46,493 nucleotides of DNA from contig JAFMGZ010000032.1 in NCBI GenBank assembly GCA_017854855.1, positions 1 through 46,493 on the forward strand, read 5' to 3'. Of this stretch, positions 8,211-17,125 are shown one piece after another. Below the pieces are notes generated by a model. The model did no database searches. It worked only from the letters and a program-made list of their open reading frames with translations, and was not told where the DNA came from. Source of the stretch: Sulfitobacter sp. Lineage in GTDB: Bacteria > Pseudomonadota > Alphaproteobacteria > Rhodobacterales > Rhodobacteraceae. The position numbers and the translations under genes were made by a program. How positions within the stretch are numbered: position 1 is the stretch's first letter; each line of letters starts with the position of its first letter.

Positions 8211-9101
8211 ATGGATATTTCCTCACAAATGTTGGTCTTCGTGAAGGTTGTTGAATTGGGCAGCATCTCTGCGGCGTCGCGCGCCAGCGGCCAAACACCC
8301 TCTGCCGTCAGCAAACAGATCGGCCACCTCGAAGATCACGTAGGCCACCGGTTGCTGCACCGCACCAAATCAGGCGTCAGCGTCACCGAAGAGGGGCGCG
8401 AATATTACGAAAAATGCCGCGCCGTCGCCGATAAATTCTACGAAGCCGAAGCGCTGATTTCCAATTTCAACGGCCCGCCCAAGGGCGTCCTTCGGGTCGC
8501 CGCCAGTGTCGCATTCGGCAAATACCAACTGATCAACGCACTGCCGGAATTCCTCGAACGATACCCCGACATCACCGTGACCCTCGAACTGACCGACCGC
8601 GAGGTGGATCTGGAAGAAGAAAGCTTTGACGTTGCCATCAACTTTGCAGAGCAACTGACCAATCCAAATGCCATTGCCCGGAAAATCATGGAAAATGAAC
8701 GCGTTCTATGCGCCTCTCCCGCCTTTTTGGAACAGCATGGCACGCCGCAGACCTTCAGTGACCTGGCCAATTTCAACTGCCTGCGGACCTCCAATTTCGT
8801 TGGTCGAAACGCCTGGGAGGCAGAGCTGAATGGCGTTCACTACAAGGTCGACGCCACCGGAAACTTTGCCGGCAACAGCGCCGATGCGGTCTACAAGGCC
8901 GCGCTGGTCGGTTTGGGCATCGCAAGGCTGTCCACCTATATTGTCGCAGACCAGATCGCGTCGGGCGCGCTGATCAGATTGTTCCCCGAATACTCACAAA
9001 AACACGCGGATATCGCGGTGATTTTCGCCAATAAACGCAATCTTTCCCCCAAGATACGCGTTTTCGTGGAATTTCTGGCAGAGCGGTTCAAACACCTGTG
9101 A
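8211..9101 (+). CDS. LysR family transcriptional regulator
   Basis: 296 residues. I chose ATG 8211 ([15 protein letters not shown]); an in-frame GTG directly before it is less likely. Residues 1-60 form the typical LysR winged helix-turn-helix ([20 protein letters not shown]), and 90-296 the periplasmic-binding-like effector domain with [12 protein letters not shown] at its beginning. The sequence type, with a short wing [12 protein letters not shown], is that of the large CrgA/AaeR-like group. It is divergent from the DUF1127 unit and 130 bp away, so it might control that unit or itself; no conserved T-N11-A operator stands out. The effector is unknown. Confidence 0.88.
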   Translation: MDISSQMLVFVKVVELGSISAASRASGQTPSAVSKQIGHLEDHVGHRLLHRTKSGVSVTEEGREYYEKCRAVADKFYEAEALISNFNGPPKGVLRVAASVAFGKYQLINALPEFLERYPDITVTLELTDREVDLEEESFDVAINFAEQLTNPNAIARKIMENERVLCASPAFLEQHGTPQTFSDLANFNCLRTSNFVGRNAWEAELNGVHYKVDATGNFAGNSADAVYKAALVGLGIARLSTYIVADQIASGALIRLFPEYSQKHADIAVIFANKRNLSPKIRVFVEFLAERFKHL

Positions 9102-9243
9102 TCCCCGGCGGGTACAGGCGCAGTTTTCAAAAAATTGGTTGGTTTATCTGCTTTTAGCAGCGGTGATCCGCGTTCGCGTTTCCTGTTTTTTAAGCAGCCT
9201 CGCCTATCCCTTGCCAAATTGTCACCAAAAAAGGGCACGGCAA

Positions 9244-11316
9244 ATGAATGTATTGGGCAAGATCGGCGTGGGCGTTCGACTGTGCATACTCGTTGTATTT
9301 TCAATCGCAGGGCTTTTTGCCATGCAAATGGCATCCATCTCGACCTTTGAACGCGGTGCGCTGGCGTTGAAAGAGGTCGAACTCACCCATTTGACCGACA
9401 TCGCCGTCTCAATCGTTGAATCCTATCACGCCCAGGCCCAAACCGGGGCCATCTCTGAGGAAGACGCGCAAAAACGCGCTCTCAAGGTGTTGCAGGATTT
9501 GCGATATGAGGGGAACAATTACTACTGGGTAACAGACCGGGCCGTCACATTGCTGATGCACGGTCTGAACCCCGCTTTGGACGGGCGCGACATGTCGCAG
9601 TTTACCGATCCGAACGGCGTCCTTCTGTTTAGCGAAATGGTGTCGGGCACCGCCGATGGCACAAAGGCAACCGTTGCCTACCAATGGGCCGCCCCCGACG
9701 CCCAGGAAGGGGATCCGCCGGTTGACAAACTCTCGGTCGTGCAACCCTTTAACCCATGGGGCTGGGTCATTGGCACAGGTGCCTATCTGACCAACATCGA
9801 ACAGGAACAGGCAGGCATTCATAGTCATCTCAACTGGATTTTGATGCTGCTGACCATCGCCTTGCTCGGGGCTGCGGCACTGATTGCCTATAGTGTAACG
9901 CGCCCTCTTCAAAAACTCACACACCGCATGTCCGGCCTCTCCGAAGGCGACACAGATTCGCCCGTGCCATACAGCCAGGACAGCACTGTGTTCGGGGAAA
10001 TTTCGAAATCAGTTGAGATTTTCCGCCGCAGCCTGATCGAACGTGCCCAGATGCAACAACAGCAAGAGGAACGTATCATCCTCGAACGCGAAAGCGAACT
10101 GAAGGCAGCGCAAACCCTGCGCGAAAAAGAGGCGGAAAAACACGCGATCGAACAGAAAGCCCTAGAAGACAAGGCCGCCGCCGAAGCCCAGGCACAGGCC
10201 GAACGCGAGGCACAGCAAAAAGCCCAGATCGCAGAACGCGAGGCACAGGCAGCCAAGCAAAGCCGCGTCGTTGAGGCCCTTGGCATCGGTTTGAAAAATC
10301 TGGCCAAAGGTGATCTGGCACAGGGTATTTCGGACGTCTTTCCAGAAGAATACGAAAGGCTCCGGGCAGATTTCAACTCGGCCGTGGATTCACTGCGCGA
10401 TGCCATCGGTGCCGTGGTGCAGAACGCCGAAACCATTCAATCTGAAACCAGCGAAATCACCTCGGCCGCTGACGATCTGGCACGCCGCACAGAAAAACAG
10501 GCCGCCACGCTCGAGGAAACCGCAGCCGCCCTTGATGAGCTGACAAGTTCCGTCCAATCCGCCGCCGAAGGCGCGGATGAAGCCTCCGCCATGTCCTCCA
10601 AAGCCAAGACAAACGCAGAAAACGGTGGCAAGGTCGCGGTAGAGGCAGTGCACGCCATGGAAGGCATCAAGACTTCTTCACAGGAAATCTCCACGATCAC
10701 GAAAGTCATCGAAGATATCGCCTTCCAGACCAATCTGCTTGCCCTCAACGCCGGCGTCGAAGCGGCCCGCGCAGGCGAAGCCGGCCGTGGCTTTGCCGTG
10801 GTCGCCACCGAAGTCAGAGCCCTGGCGCAACGATCCTCAGAGGCGGCACAGGAAATCAGCACATTGATTTCGCAATCAGGCGAAAAGGTGCAGCTGGGCG
10901 TCGAACTGGTTGGCAAGACCGGTCAGGCCCTGAATTCAATCCTCACATCCGTCACTGAAATCTCGGAACGGATCGGCACAATCGCGACATCTGCACGCGA
11001 ACAATCCGACGGCATCAAGGAAATCAACATCGCCGTGAATGAACTGGACAATGTCACCCAGCAAAACGCCGCCATGTTCGAAGAAACCACAGCGGCAAGC
11101 CATGCCTTGACCCAAGAGGCCACAGCAATGGTGGCAACCGTCGCCCGCTTCAGCCTGGATGGCTCCAGACCGCGCATCCAACCCTCGACAAATACACAAA
11201 AGCGGCAGGCCCCGGTCACCAGCAGCAGTGCACAACGCCCCTTGCCGGTTCAGGGCAACACCGCCCAAATGCCCGATCCGCAGGCTGATCTCGACTCCGG
11301 CTGGGAAGAATTCTAA
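9244..11316 (+). CDS. Methyl-accepting chemotaxis protein, single-Cache sensor
   Basis: 690 residues from ATG 9244 ([13 protein letters not shown]); the frame extends upstream to 9139 but the N-terminal membrane helix begins at this Met. Order: membrane helix about 8-30, periplasmic single Cache domain about 35-190 (motifs [15 protein letters not shown] and [12 protein letters not shown]), second helix about 198-218, HAMP about 219-272, a long E/Q/A coiled coil, a second HAMP-like segment about 375-425, then the methyl-accepting signalling domain. The hairpin tip [19 protein letters not shown] is at about 492-510. The C terminus is SGWEEF, a WxxF-type tail that in other receptors binds CheR/CheB. 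Family members sense small carboxylates; the ligand here is unknown. No che genes lie nearby. Confidence 0.92.
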   Translation: MNVLGKIGVGVRLCILVVFSIAGLFAMQMASISTFERGALALKEVELTHLTDIAVSIVESYHAQAQTGAISEEDAQKRALKVLQDLRYEGNNYYWVTDRAVTLLMHGLNPALDGRDMSQFTDPNGVLLFSEMVSGTADGTKATVAYQWAAPDAQEGDPPVDKLSVVQPFNPWGWVIGTGAYLTNIEQEQAGIHSHLNWILMLLTIALLGAAALIAYSVTRPLQKLTHRMSGLSEGDTDSPVPYSQDSTVFGEISKSVEIFRRSLIERAQMQQQQEERIILERESELKAAQTLREKEAEKHAIEQKALEDKAAAEAQAQAEREAQQKAQIAEREAQAAKQSRVVEALGIGLKNLAKGDLAQGISDVFPEEYERLRADFNSAVDSLRDAIGAVVQNAETIQSETSEITSAADDLARRTEKQAATLEETAAALDELTSSVQSAAEGADEASAMSSKAKTNAENGGKVAVEAVHAMEGIKTSSQEISTITKVIEDIAFQTNLLALNAGVEAARAGEAGRGFAVVATEVRALAQRSSEAAQEISTLISQSGEKVQLGVELVGKTGQALNSILTSVTEISERIGTIATSAREQSDGIKEINIAVNELDNVTQQNAAMFEETTAASHALTQEATAMVATVARFSLDGSRPRIQPSTNTQKRQAPVTSSSAQRPLPVQGNTAQMPDPQADLDSGWEEF

Positions 11317-11383
11317 AGCCTTTTCGAAAAAACCTGCACCAGGCATTCCAAGAAACGCTTTAACATCTCGCCCATACATATCA

Positions 11384-11427
11384 TTGGCATGACCAGCCCA
11401 GGCCACAGCCGAGGCCGGTCATGCCAA
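11384..11427. repeat. Perfect 11-bp inverted repeat between MCP and sigma genes
   Basis: TTGGCATGACC at 11384-11394 is matched by its exact inverse at 11417-11427, with a 22-base GC-rich spacer containing a further GGCC/GGCC pair. It follows the chemoreceptor gene by 67 bases and precedes the sigma factor by about 57. Neither strand has a T-run after the stem, so it is not a standard terminator; an operator or an mRNA hairpin are possible. Confidence 0.5.
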
Positions 11428-11484
11428 AAAAATAATTCTATAACAAACCAAGGATTGACCCGGCCCCTGCGTCTAACAAAAGTA

Positions 11485-12024
11485 ATGTTAATGCAAACCG
11501 ATGACGATACCCTGGCCCTTGCGGCAGCCCGAGGCGAAACTTCCGCCTTTGCAGTGCTTATTGAGCGGCAGTATGACCGCCTTTTCCGCCTGTGCTTTCG
11601 CCTCACCGGCAGCCAGGCCGACGCAGAGGATCTGACACAGGATATTTGCGCCGCACTGCCCGGAAAACTCCGCAGCTACCGCGCAGAGGCCAGTTTCACC
11701 ACCTGGCTCTATCGCCTGTGCGTCAATGCGGCCCATGACCGCCGCCGCCGCGCCGCAACCCATGCCCGCGCGGCATCTGGCTGGGGCGAATGGGAACTCA
11801 ACCGCCGCGCTGAAATCGACGACAGCGCACAGGCCATCGACTGGCTTACCACCGCCATGCGCAGTCTGCCCGACGATCTACGCGATACGCTGGCCTTGAC
11901 CCTTGATGATATGACACATGCGCAGGCCGGCGAAATTCTGGGCATTTCCGAGGGGACCATCAGTTGGCGCATCTCTGAAGCCAAGAAACATCTTTCATCC
12001 CTGCGGCAGGAGGACCGGCCATGA
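11485..12024 (+). CDS. ECF RNA polymerase sigma factor
   Basis: About 179 residues from ATG 11485; ATG 11491 (MQTDDDTLALAAARG) is equally possible, and neither has a clear ribosome site. Region 2 is evident (AFAVLIERQYDRLFRLCFRL, then SQADAEDLTQDICA), as is region 4 (LPDDLRDTLALTLDDMTHAQ, then EILGISEGTISWRISEAKKHL), typical of ECF sigma factors. It directs RNA polymerase to a specific promoter set. Its stop overlaps the ATG of the von Willebrand A protein gene (ATGA at 12021-12024), so the two are translationally coupled, as is usual for a sigma factor and its regulator. The longer frame from 11389 has no family support. Confidence 0.87.
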   Translation: MLMQTDDDTLALAAARGETSAFAVLIERQYDRLFRLCFRLTGSQADAEDLTQDICAALPGKLRSYRAEASFTTWLYRLCVNAAHDRRRRAATHARAASGWGEWELNRRAEIDDSAQAIDWLTTAMRSLPDDLRDTLALTLDDMTHAQAGEILGISEGTISWRISEAKKHLSSLRQEDRP

Positions 12025-13916
12025 CCGACGCGCTCGACACCCTCAAGGCGGCCATGAACGCGGCCACCCCGCAGCCCAATGCCGCCCGCCGCGCCGAAAA
12101 TATCGCGCTGGCGCAAAAAAATTACGATCACATCCAAGGAACGCTGGATGGCACGCGTCCTACTTCTGATCGCCCAAGACCGGGCCCCCTATCAGGAGTA
12201 CGAAACATGTTGCGTAGCATTTCTTCTCGCGCTGGCCTTACCGTCACCACCGCCATTGTTGCCGTTGGCATCGTCATATTGACCCCCTTGGGTGACAACC
12301 TGATGCCAAAGCGCGCAGGCGATGTTCCCTTCGTCGCGCCCACCACCCAGCAAGAACCGCTTGCCGTCACAGAACCCAAGGTCGCGGTACCACAGCCAAT
12401 ACCTGCACCGATGGTTGAAATGGCCGCAGAAAGCGGCGCAGTCGCACCCGCCGCAAGCCGCGCCCAGATGTCCGCACCCGGCACCAGCCAACTGCACAGC
12501 GACATGCCCCTGCTGACCCCCGAAACAAACACCGAAGCTTTCGCAAACGCCGATGCCAACCCCGTGCAGACAACGGCCGAAACGCCCGTTTCGACCTTTT
12601 CCATCGACGTCGATACTGCGTCTTATGCGGTCATCCGCAACTCCTTGACCACCGGCCAACTGCCGCCCAAGGACGCCGTGCGCGTAGAGGAAATGATCAA
12701 TTACTTCCCCTATGACTACGCCGCCCCAACCGACGGCGCGGCCTTTCTCCCCACTGTCAGCCTTAGCCAGACACCCTGGAACCCGGACACCCGGCTGTTG
12801 CATATCGCCATCCAGGGTACCGCCGTCGAAGTGGAAAACCGCCCCCCCCTGAACCTTGTGTTCCTGATCGACACCTCCGGTTCCATGCAAGACGCGTCCA
12901 AGCTGCCCCTGCTCAAGCAATCCTTCCGCCTGATGCTGGGCCAGTTGCGCCCCGAGGATCAGATCGCCATCGTCGCCTATGCCGGATCGGCCGGTGAGGT
13001 CCTCGCGCCGACATCCGCCTCGGAACGCAGCACGATCCTTGCCGCACTCGATAACCTCTCCGCTGGCGGGTCGACCGCCGGTCAGGCCGGCCTGCAACAG
13101 GCCTATGCCACCGCCGCCGCCATGTCCGCCGAGGGCGAAATATCGCGCGTGCTGCTGGCCACCGACGGTGATTTCAACGTCGGCATCAACAATGACGACG
13201 ACCTAAAGGCCTATATCGCGGACAAACGTGACAGCGGCACCTACCTCAGCGTGCTGGGCTTTGGCCGCGGCAATCTGCATGACGCCACGATGCAGGCGCT
13301 GGCCCAGAACGGCAACGGACAGGCCTCCTATATCGACACCTTGTCAGAGGCGCAAAAGGTGCTGGTCGACCAATTATCCGGCGCGTTGTTCCCCATCGCC
13401 GATGACGTGAAAATCCAGGTGGAATTCAACCCCGCCACCGTCGCCGAATACCGCCTGATCGGCTATGAAACCCGCGCGCTGCGGCGCGAGGATTTCAACA
13501 ATGACAAGGTCGACGCAGGTGACATCGGTGCCGGCCATCAGGTCACCGCCCTCTATGAGATCACGCCCACCGGCTCCCCCGCGACGCTCAATGATCCGCT
13601 GCGCTACGGCACCGCGGCCCCCACGACAAACGACAGCGATGAACTTGCCTTCCTGCGGCTGCGTTACAAGGCACCGGGCACCGACACCAGCCAGCTGATC
13701 GAACAACCAATCACCGCCAGCATGTCCGCCGACCCCAGCTTTGCCAGCGCCATCGCAGGTTTCGGCCAATTGCTGCGCGATGATCGTTATTTGGGCAATT
13801 GGAGCTTTGACGATGCCATCGCACTGGCCACCCAGACCAAAGGGGCAGACCCCTACGGCTATCGCGCAGAAGCGATCCAGCTGATGCGCCTGGCACAAAG
13901 CCTCTCGCAAAACTGA
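12021..13916 (+). CDS. Membrane-anchored von Willebrand A protein (YfbK-like)
   Basis: 631 residues. Residues 1-60 are cytosolic-type and charged; one membrane helix lies at about 70-90; a P/A/E-rich linker runs to about 185. Then comes the YfbK-type N-terminal domain (FSIDVDTASYAVIRNSL, with EMINYFPYDY), a von Willebrand A domain with an intact MIDAS DTSGSM near residue 285, and a C-terminal DUF3520 region ending at 631. Such proteins bind a metal ion and partner proteins outside the cytoplasm. The coupling to the ECF sigma gene and the short cytosolic N terminus suggest, by inference, that it also acts as the membrane-bound regulator of the sigma factor. No separate anti-sigma gene is present. 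Confidence 0.88.
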   Translation: MTDALDTLKAAMNAATPQPNAARRAENIALAQKNYDHIQGTLDGTRPTSDRPRPGPLSGVRNMLRSISSRAGLTVTTAIVAVGIVILTPLGDNLMPKRAGDVPFVAPTTQQEPLAVTEPKVAVPQPIPAPMVEMAAESGAVAPAASRAQMSAPGTSQLHSDMPLLTPETNTEAFANADANPVQTTAETPVSTFSIDVDTASYAVIRNSLTTGQLPPKDAVRVEEMINYFPYDYAAPTDGAAFLPTVSLSQTPWNPDTRLLHIAIQGTAVEVENRPPLNLVFLIDTSGSMQDASKLPLLKQSFRLMLGQLRPEDQIAIVAYAGSAGEVLAPTSASERSTILAALDNLSAGGSTAGQAGLQQAYATAAAMSAEGEISRVLLATDGDFNVGINNDDDLKAYIADKRDSGTYLSVLGFGRGNLHDATMQALAQNGNGQASYIDTLSEAQKVLVDQLSGALFPIADDVKIQVEFNPATVAEYRLIGYETRALRREDFNNDKVDAGDIGAGHQVTALYEITPTGSPATLNDPLRYGTAAPTTNDSDELAFLRLRYKAPGTDTSQLIEQPITASMSADPSFASAIAGFGQLLRDDRYLGNWSFDDAIALATQTKGADPYGYRAEAIQLMRLAQSLSQN

Positions 13917-13943
13917 CCCCGCACAGCGCCCCTCGGGGCCCAT

Positions 13944-13974
13944 GAAAAAGCCCGGTGCATGTTGCACCGGGCTT
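13944..13974 (-). terminator. Terminator of the small heat-shock gene
   Basis: A 12-bp stem (AAGCCCGGTGCA / TGCACCGGGCTT, 13948-13959 and 13963-13974) with a 3-base loop. On the minus strand it runs into five T, so it terminates the hsp20 transcript; on the plus strand it lies 31 bases after the von Willebrand gene and may serve it too, though without a T-run. Confidence 0.8.
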
Positions 13975-13979
13975 GAAAA

Positions 13980-14008
13980 GGTCTGTCTCGGGGGAAGGAA
14001 ATCAGACC
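13980..14008 (-). other. 3' UTR hairpin with C-rich loop behind hsp20
   Basis: GGTCTG and CAGACC form a 6-bp stem directly before the terminator of the hsp20 transcript. On the minus strand the 17-base loop reads ATTTCCTTCCCCCGAGA, similar in character to the CcsR loops at 7388-7501 (compare CTTCCTCCCGA). It may be a CcsR-related element, but the motif is imperfect. Confidence 0.4.
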
Positions 14009-14069
14009 CTCTCTACCGTCCAAAAGCGTATCTTCGGGGCATCTGATCTCTCATATGCCCCTGTACGCC

Positions 14070-14540
14070 TTAGTTGACGGATTTCGCATCCACGACGTCC
14101 TTCTCCAGCACCTTGGTGCCAGATGCGATCTGGATCTGCCGTGGTTTCAGCGCCTCTGGGACCTGCCGATGCAGTTCAATATGCAACATGCCGTCCACAT
14201 GGGCGGCCCCGGTCACCTGAACATGATCCGCCAGATGGAACCGGCGCTCAAACGCGCGGGTTGCAATGCCCCGGTGCAGGAACGTCTTGTTTTCATCCTC
14301 ATCGACCTTGCGCGCCGACACGATCAGCGCCTTATCGCGCACCTCAACCGACAGGTCCGCATCCGAAAATCCGGCAACCGCGATCGAAATGCGATAGGAA
14401 TCATCATCCAGCTTTTCGATGTTATAAGGGGGATAGCTTGGTGCAGCGCCATCCGTGCTCAACACCCGGTCCATCATATTGGCGATCTGGTCGAAACCAA
14501 CGGTAGAGCGGTAGAGCGGTGCAAAATCAAGAGTACGCAT
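14070..14540 (-). CDS. Small heat-shock protein, Hsp20/alpha-crystallin family
   Basis: 156 residues starting MRTLDFAPLYRSTVGFDQI, the usual N terminus of IbpA-like proteins. The alpha-crystallin domain spans about 38-130, with the motifs YPPYNIEKLDDDSYRISIAV and VDGMLHIELHRQVPEA, the latter preceding the IxI-type tail (IQIA). It holds unfolded proteins in a refoldable state during heat and other stress, forming large oligomers in the cytoplasm. It is monocistronic, with its own terminator at 13944. A sequence fitting an RpoH promoter lies about 100 bases upstream, which agrees with heat-shock control. Confidence 0.92.
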   Translation of the reverse strand: MRTLDFAPLYRSTVGFDQIANMMDRVLSTDGAAPSYPPYNIEKLDDDSYRISIAVAGFSDADLSVEVRDKALIVSARKVDEDENKTFLHRGIATRAFERRFHLADHVQVTGAAHVDGMLHIELHRQVPEALKPRQIQIASGTKVLEKDVVDAKSVN

Positions 14541-14639
14541 AGGTTCATCCTCATCTTTGAGCGATTAATTCGGACCTTCCACAATCGGACAGGCCCTCTC
14601 AGTGCCGCCAGGGCCCTCACAGGCACCCTGACCCGACAG

Positions 14640-14668
14640 ATGTGGGAAACAACAATGCCGGTTTCAAC
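14640..14668 (-). promoter_or_regulatory. Candidate RpoH (sigma-32) promoter of hsp20
   Basis: On the minus strand GTTGAAA (14668-14662) and CCCACAT (14646-14640) are separated by 15 bases, close to the RpoH consensus CTTGAAA and CCCCATNT. It lies 100 bases before the hsp20 start. The match is good but the spacing is at the long end. Confidence 0.45.
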
Positions 14669-14772
14669 CCCCGGCAGCGCGTCTGACGTCTCAAGAATAA
14701 CGAAAAAATGCGGCCCCGATCCCTCGGCACCGCACCCCCCGGGGCCAATCCGGCCCCGGTCTTACAGGTTTC

Positions 14773-15618
14773 TTATGGCTTTACGAACTTGGCCCCAGTG
14801 TCGTTATTGTCTTGCCCCACCATCACACGTTTGCGCGTTGGACCATCAGACATATAGACCCCTTTGCCCGCAACCAGTTCGGCCTGCAACACCGCCAAGG
14901 TCGCACCCAGCGACGTGCCCAAAGACACATCAAGCCCCTCAACCTCTGCCTTGGCAGACACGACTGACACGATATGCACCTCACCGTCATGGAACGAAAA
15001 GATCGGCGCGCCGCTTGACCCGAAATCAACCGAACAGGATGTCACCAATACGCCACCCTGCTGCGCAATCACCTTGCAAACCTCCTGCAGCGACGGTGCC
15101 TCGGACCGGTCCTTGGCATAGCTCACAACCCCGACCTGATCCCCCGGACGCGGCGTGGCCCCCGTGGCAAATGGCACGATTGTCGTGTTGCGAATGGGCT
15201 GCTGCAATTCCAACAAGGCAAGGTCATTGCTCACCCGCTGTGACGATACCTCGCCATCATAGACATAATCAGGATGCACCACGGCCCGCCGCACGTCTCT
15301 ATAGGCACCTGCGCGGCCATCGCGCCAGCCGGCCAGAAACTGCACCTTGCTGTGATCAATGCGCTGCTTGGTCTCGCGATCAAACAGGCAATGCGCCGCC
15401 GTCAACACCAGACGCGGCGCAATCAACGCACCCGTGCAAAAACCGGTCCCGGCAATGTCCAACCGCCCGACAGCCTCCCATGCAGCACCCTGCTCATTGG
15501 ACGACAGCCGTTGCAGTCCGGCGTCGCTGGTTCCACCTGCAGGTGCCATCACGGCCGCAGGGACCATAAGTCCCGCCACCAATGCGGTCATCCAAAAATA
15601 TCTCATCCATAGCAGCAT
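14773..15618 (-). CDS. Secreted trypsin-like serine protease
   Basis: 281 residues from ATG 15618 (MLLWMRYFWMTAL), preceded by a GGGGA ribosome site; ATG 15648 would add ten residues without a clear site. A signal peptide covers about 1-25. The chymotrypsin-fold catalytic triad is complete: His76 in LTAAHC, Asp132 in NDLALLEL, Ser202 in GSSGAP. The GSSG rather than GDSG context and the simple single-domain form are like the bacterial V8/trypsin-like proteins. It should act in the periplasm or outside the cell; the substrate is unknown. A 232-bp gap separates it from hsp20, so it is likely independently transcribed. Confidence 0.87.
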   Translation of the reverse strand: MLLWMRYFWMTALVAGLMVPAAVMAPAGGTSDAGLQRLSSNEQGAAWEAVGRLDIAGTGFCTGALIAPRLVLTAAHCLFDRETKQRIDHSKVQFLAGWRDGRAGAYRDVRRAVVHPDYVYDGEVSSQRVSNDLALLELQQPIRNTTIVPFATGATPRPGDQVGVVSYAKDRSEAPSLQEVCKVIAQQGGVLVTSCSVDFGSSGAPIFSFHDGEVHIVSVVSAKAEVEGLDVSLGTSLGATLAVLQAELVAGKGVYMSDGPTRKRVMVGQDNNDTGAKFVKP

Positions 15619-15686
15619 TGATTTTCCCCAAAATCTATGAGGGTCCATCTCTACTCAGGATTTAAGGCAAAAATAGGGCAATTTTG

Positions 15687-17033
15687 TTATTTAAGTTGAG
15701 GAACGCGCCCCCGCGCCACATTCTCGGCCAAAAGTGCTGGCGGCTTTGGCCCTCCTGCGGCCCAATCCAGCAATTCAACCGTATGCACAATCGGCACAGC
15801 GGCGGCTGATCCGATCTGCATCATGCAGCCAATATTTCCCGCCGCGATCACATCGGGGTTCTTGGCCTCCAGCGTGCGCACCTTGCGTTCCTTCAGCTGG
15901 CCAGAAATTTCCGGCTGCATCAGGTTGTAGGTGCCCGCAGACCCACAACACAGATGCGAATCAGCAGGCTCAACCACGGTGAACCCGGCCTTGCGCAAAA
16001 GGTCCTTGGGATAGGTCTTGATCTGCTGGCCATGCTGCAGCGAACAGGCCGCATGATAGGCAACCACCATCCCCTCAGGCACAGCCGCGGCAGGTGGCGT
16101 CTGGGGCCTGTCCTGCTCCAACTCGATCAACACTTCGGACACATCCTTGGCAATCGCCGCCACCCGTGCGGCATCGGCCGCCAGCGCCGGATCATTGCGG
16201 AACATATGGCCGTAATCCTTCACCGTCGTGCCACAGCCAGAGGTATTGATCACGATCGCGTCCAGCCCGCCCTGATCCATCTCCGCACACCAGGCACGGA
16301 TATTGCGCGCCGCCGTCGCATGGCTCTCGCTGGTCTTGCCCATGTGATGGGTCAGCGCACCGCAACATCCCGCACCTTCGGCCACGACCACCTCGCAACC
16401 CCTGCGCCTCAGCAACCGGATGGTGGCATCATTGATATCCGTATTCAGCGCCTTTTGCGCACAGCCCGTCATCAGCGCCACCCGCTTTACCCGTGGCCCT
16501 TCGGGGGCAAAACTCTGCGGATCATCATTGCGGCTCACCGGCGGGATCACCTTCGGGGCCATCTCCAGCATGGCCCGCAGCCGGGCATCCGGCATGAACC
16601 GCGCAAAGGGCCGCCCGATCTTTGCCCCCAAAAGAGCAACCCTGAACCGCATCGGATAAGGCAGGATCCGCGCCAGAACCCAGCGCAAGGCCCGGTCGCC
16701 AAAGGGCCGCTTGTAGCGCTGGTCGATATATTCGCGCGCATGATCCACCAGATGCATGTAATGCACCCCCGACGGACAGGTGGTCATACAGGCCAGACAG
16801 GACAGACAGCGATCAATATGTTTAACCGTCTTTTCATCGGGGTCCCGGTCGTTCTCCAGCATATCCTTGATCAGGTAAATGCGCCCGCGCGGGCTGTCCA
16901 ACTCATCGCCCAGTACCTGGTAGGTGGGGCAGGTCGCTGTACAGAAACCGCAATGCACGCAGGCGCGCAAAATCTCATTGCTGCGCGCGGTCGATGGATC
17001 GGCCAGCTGTTCAGGCGTGAATGTCGTCTGCAT
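15687..17033 (-). CDS. glcF: Glycolate oxidase iron-sulfur subunit
   Basis: 448 residues starting MQTTFTPEQLADPSTARS. Two ferredoxin-type 4Fe-4S motifs are seen, CVHCGFCTATCPTY near residue 25 and CLSCLACMTTCPSG near 78. Two cysteine-rich CCG-type domains follow (GCCGALTHHMG and HLCCGSAGTYNL), characteristic of GlcF and related electron-transfer subunits. It passes electrons from glycolate oxidation, done by GlcD/GlcE, to the respiratory chain. Last gene of the minus-strand glcDEF operon, 92 bases after glcE. Lactate and glycerol-3-phosphate dehydrogenase subunits share these domains, but the glcDE context decides the call. Confidence 0.93.
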   Translation of the reverse strand: MQTTFTPEQLADPSTARSNEILRACVHCGFCTATCPTYQVLGDELDSPRGRIYLIKDMLENDRDPDEKTVKHIDRCLSCLACMTTCPSGVHYMHLVDHAREYIDQRYKRPFGDRALRWVLARILPYPMRFRVALLGAKIGRPFARFMPDARLRAMLEMAPKVIPPVSRNDDPQSFAPEGPRVKRVALMTGCAQKALNTDINDATIRLLRRRGCEVVVAEGAGCCGALTHHMGKTSESHATAARNIRAWCAEMDQGGLDAIVINTSGCGTTVKDYGHMFRNDPALAADAARVAAIAKDVSEVLIELEQDRPQTPPAAAVPEGMVVAYHAACSLQHGQQIKTYPKDLLRKAGFTVVEPADSHLCCGSAGTYNLMQPEISGQLKERKVRTLEAKNPDVIAAGNIGCMMQIGSAAAVPIVHTVELLDWAAGGPKPPALLAENVARGRVPQLK

Positions 17034-17125
17034 GAGGTCTCCGCAAAATTGTCATGTGAATTATAAACATCGGTTTGGGCTGCGTGACGCAGGCCGCGCC
17101 GTCCCGGCACGGACCGCCCCAAAGG

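Noticed and set aside
12192..13097. 301-residue minus-strand frame opposite the von Willebrand A gene
   Set aside because: Gly-rich antisense translation; the plus strand has MIDAS and DUF3520 features.
14055..15569. 504-residue plus-strand frame across hsp20 and the protease gene
   Set aside because: Antisense to two genes with complete catalytic and fold motifs; Pro/Arg/His-rich.
15954..17066. 370-residue plus-strand frame opposite glcF
   Set aside because: Antisense shadow; glcF has two ferredoxin motifs on the minus strand and the operon context.
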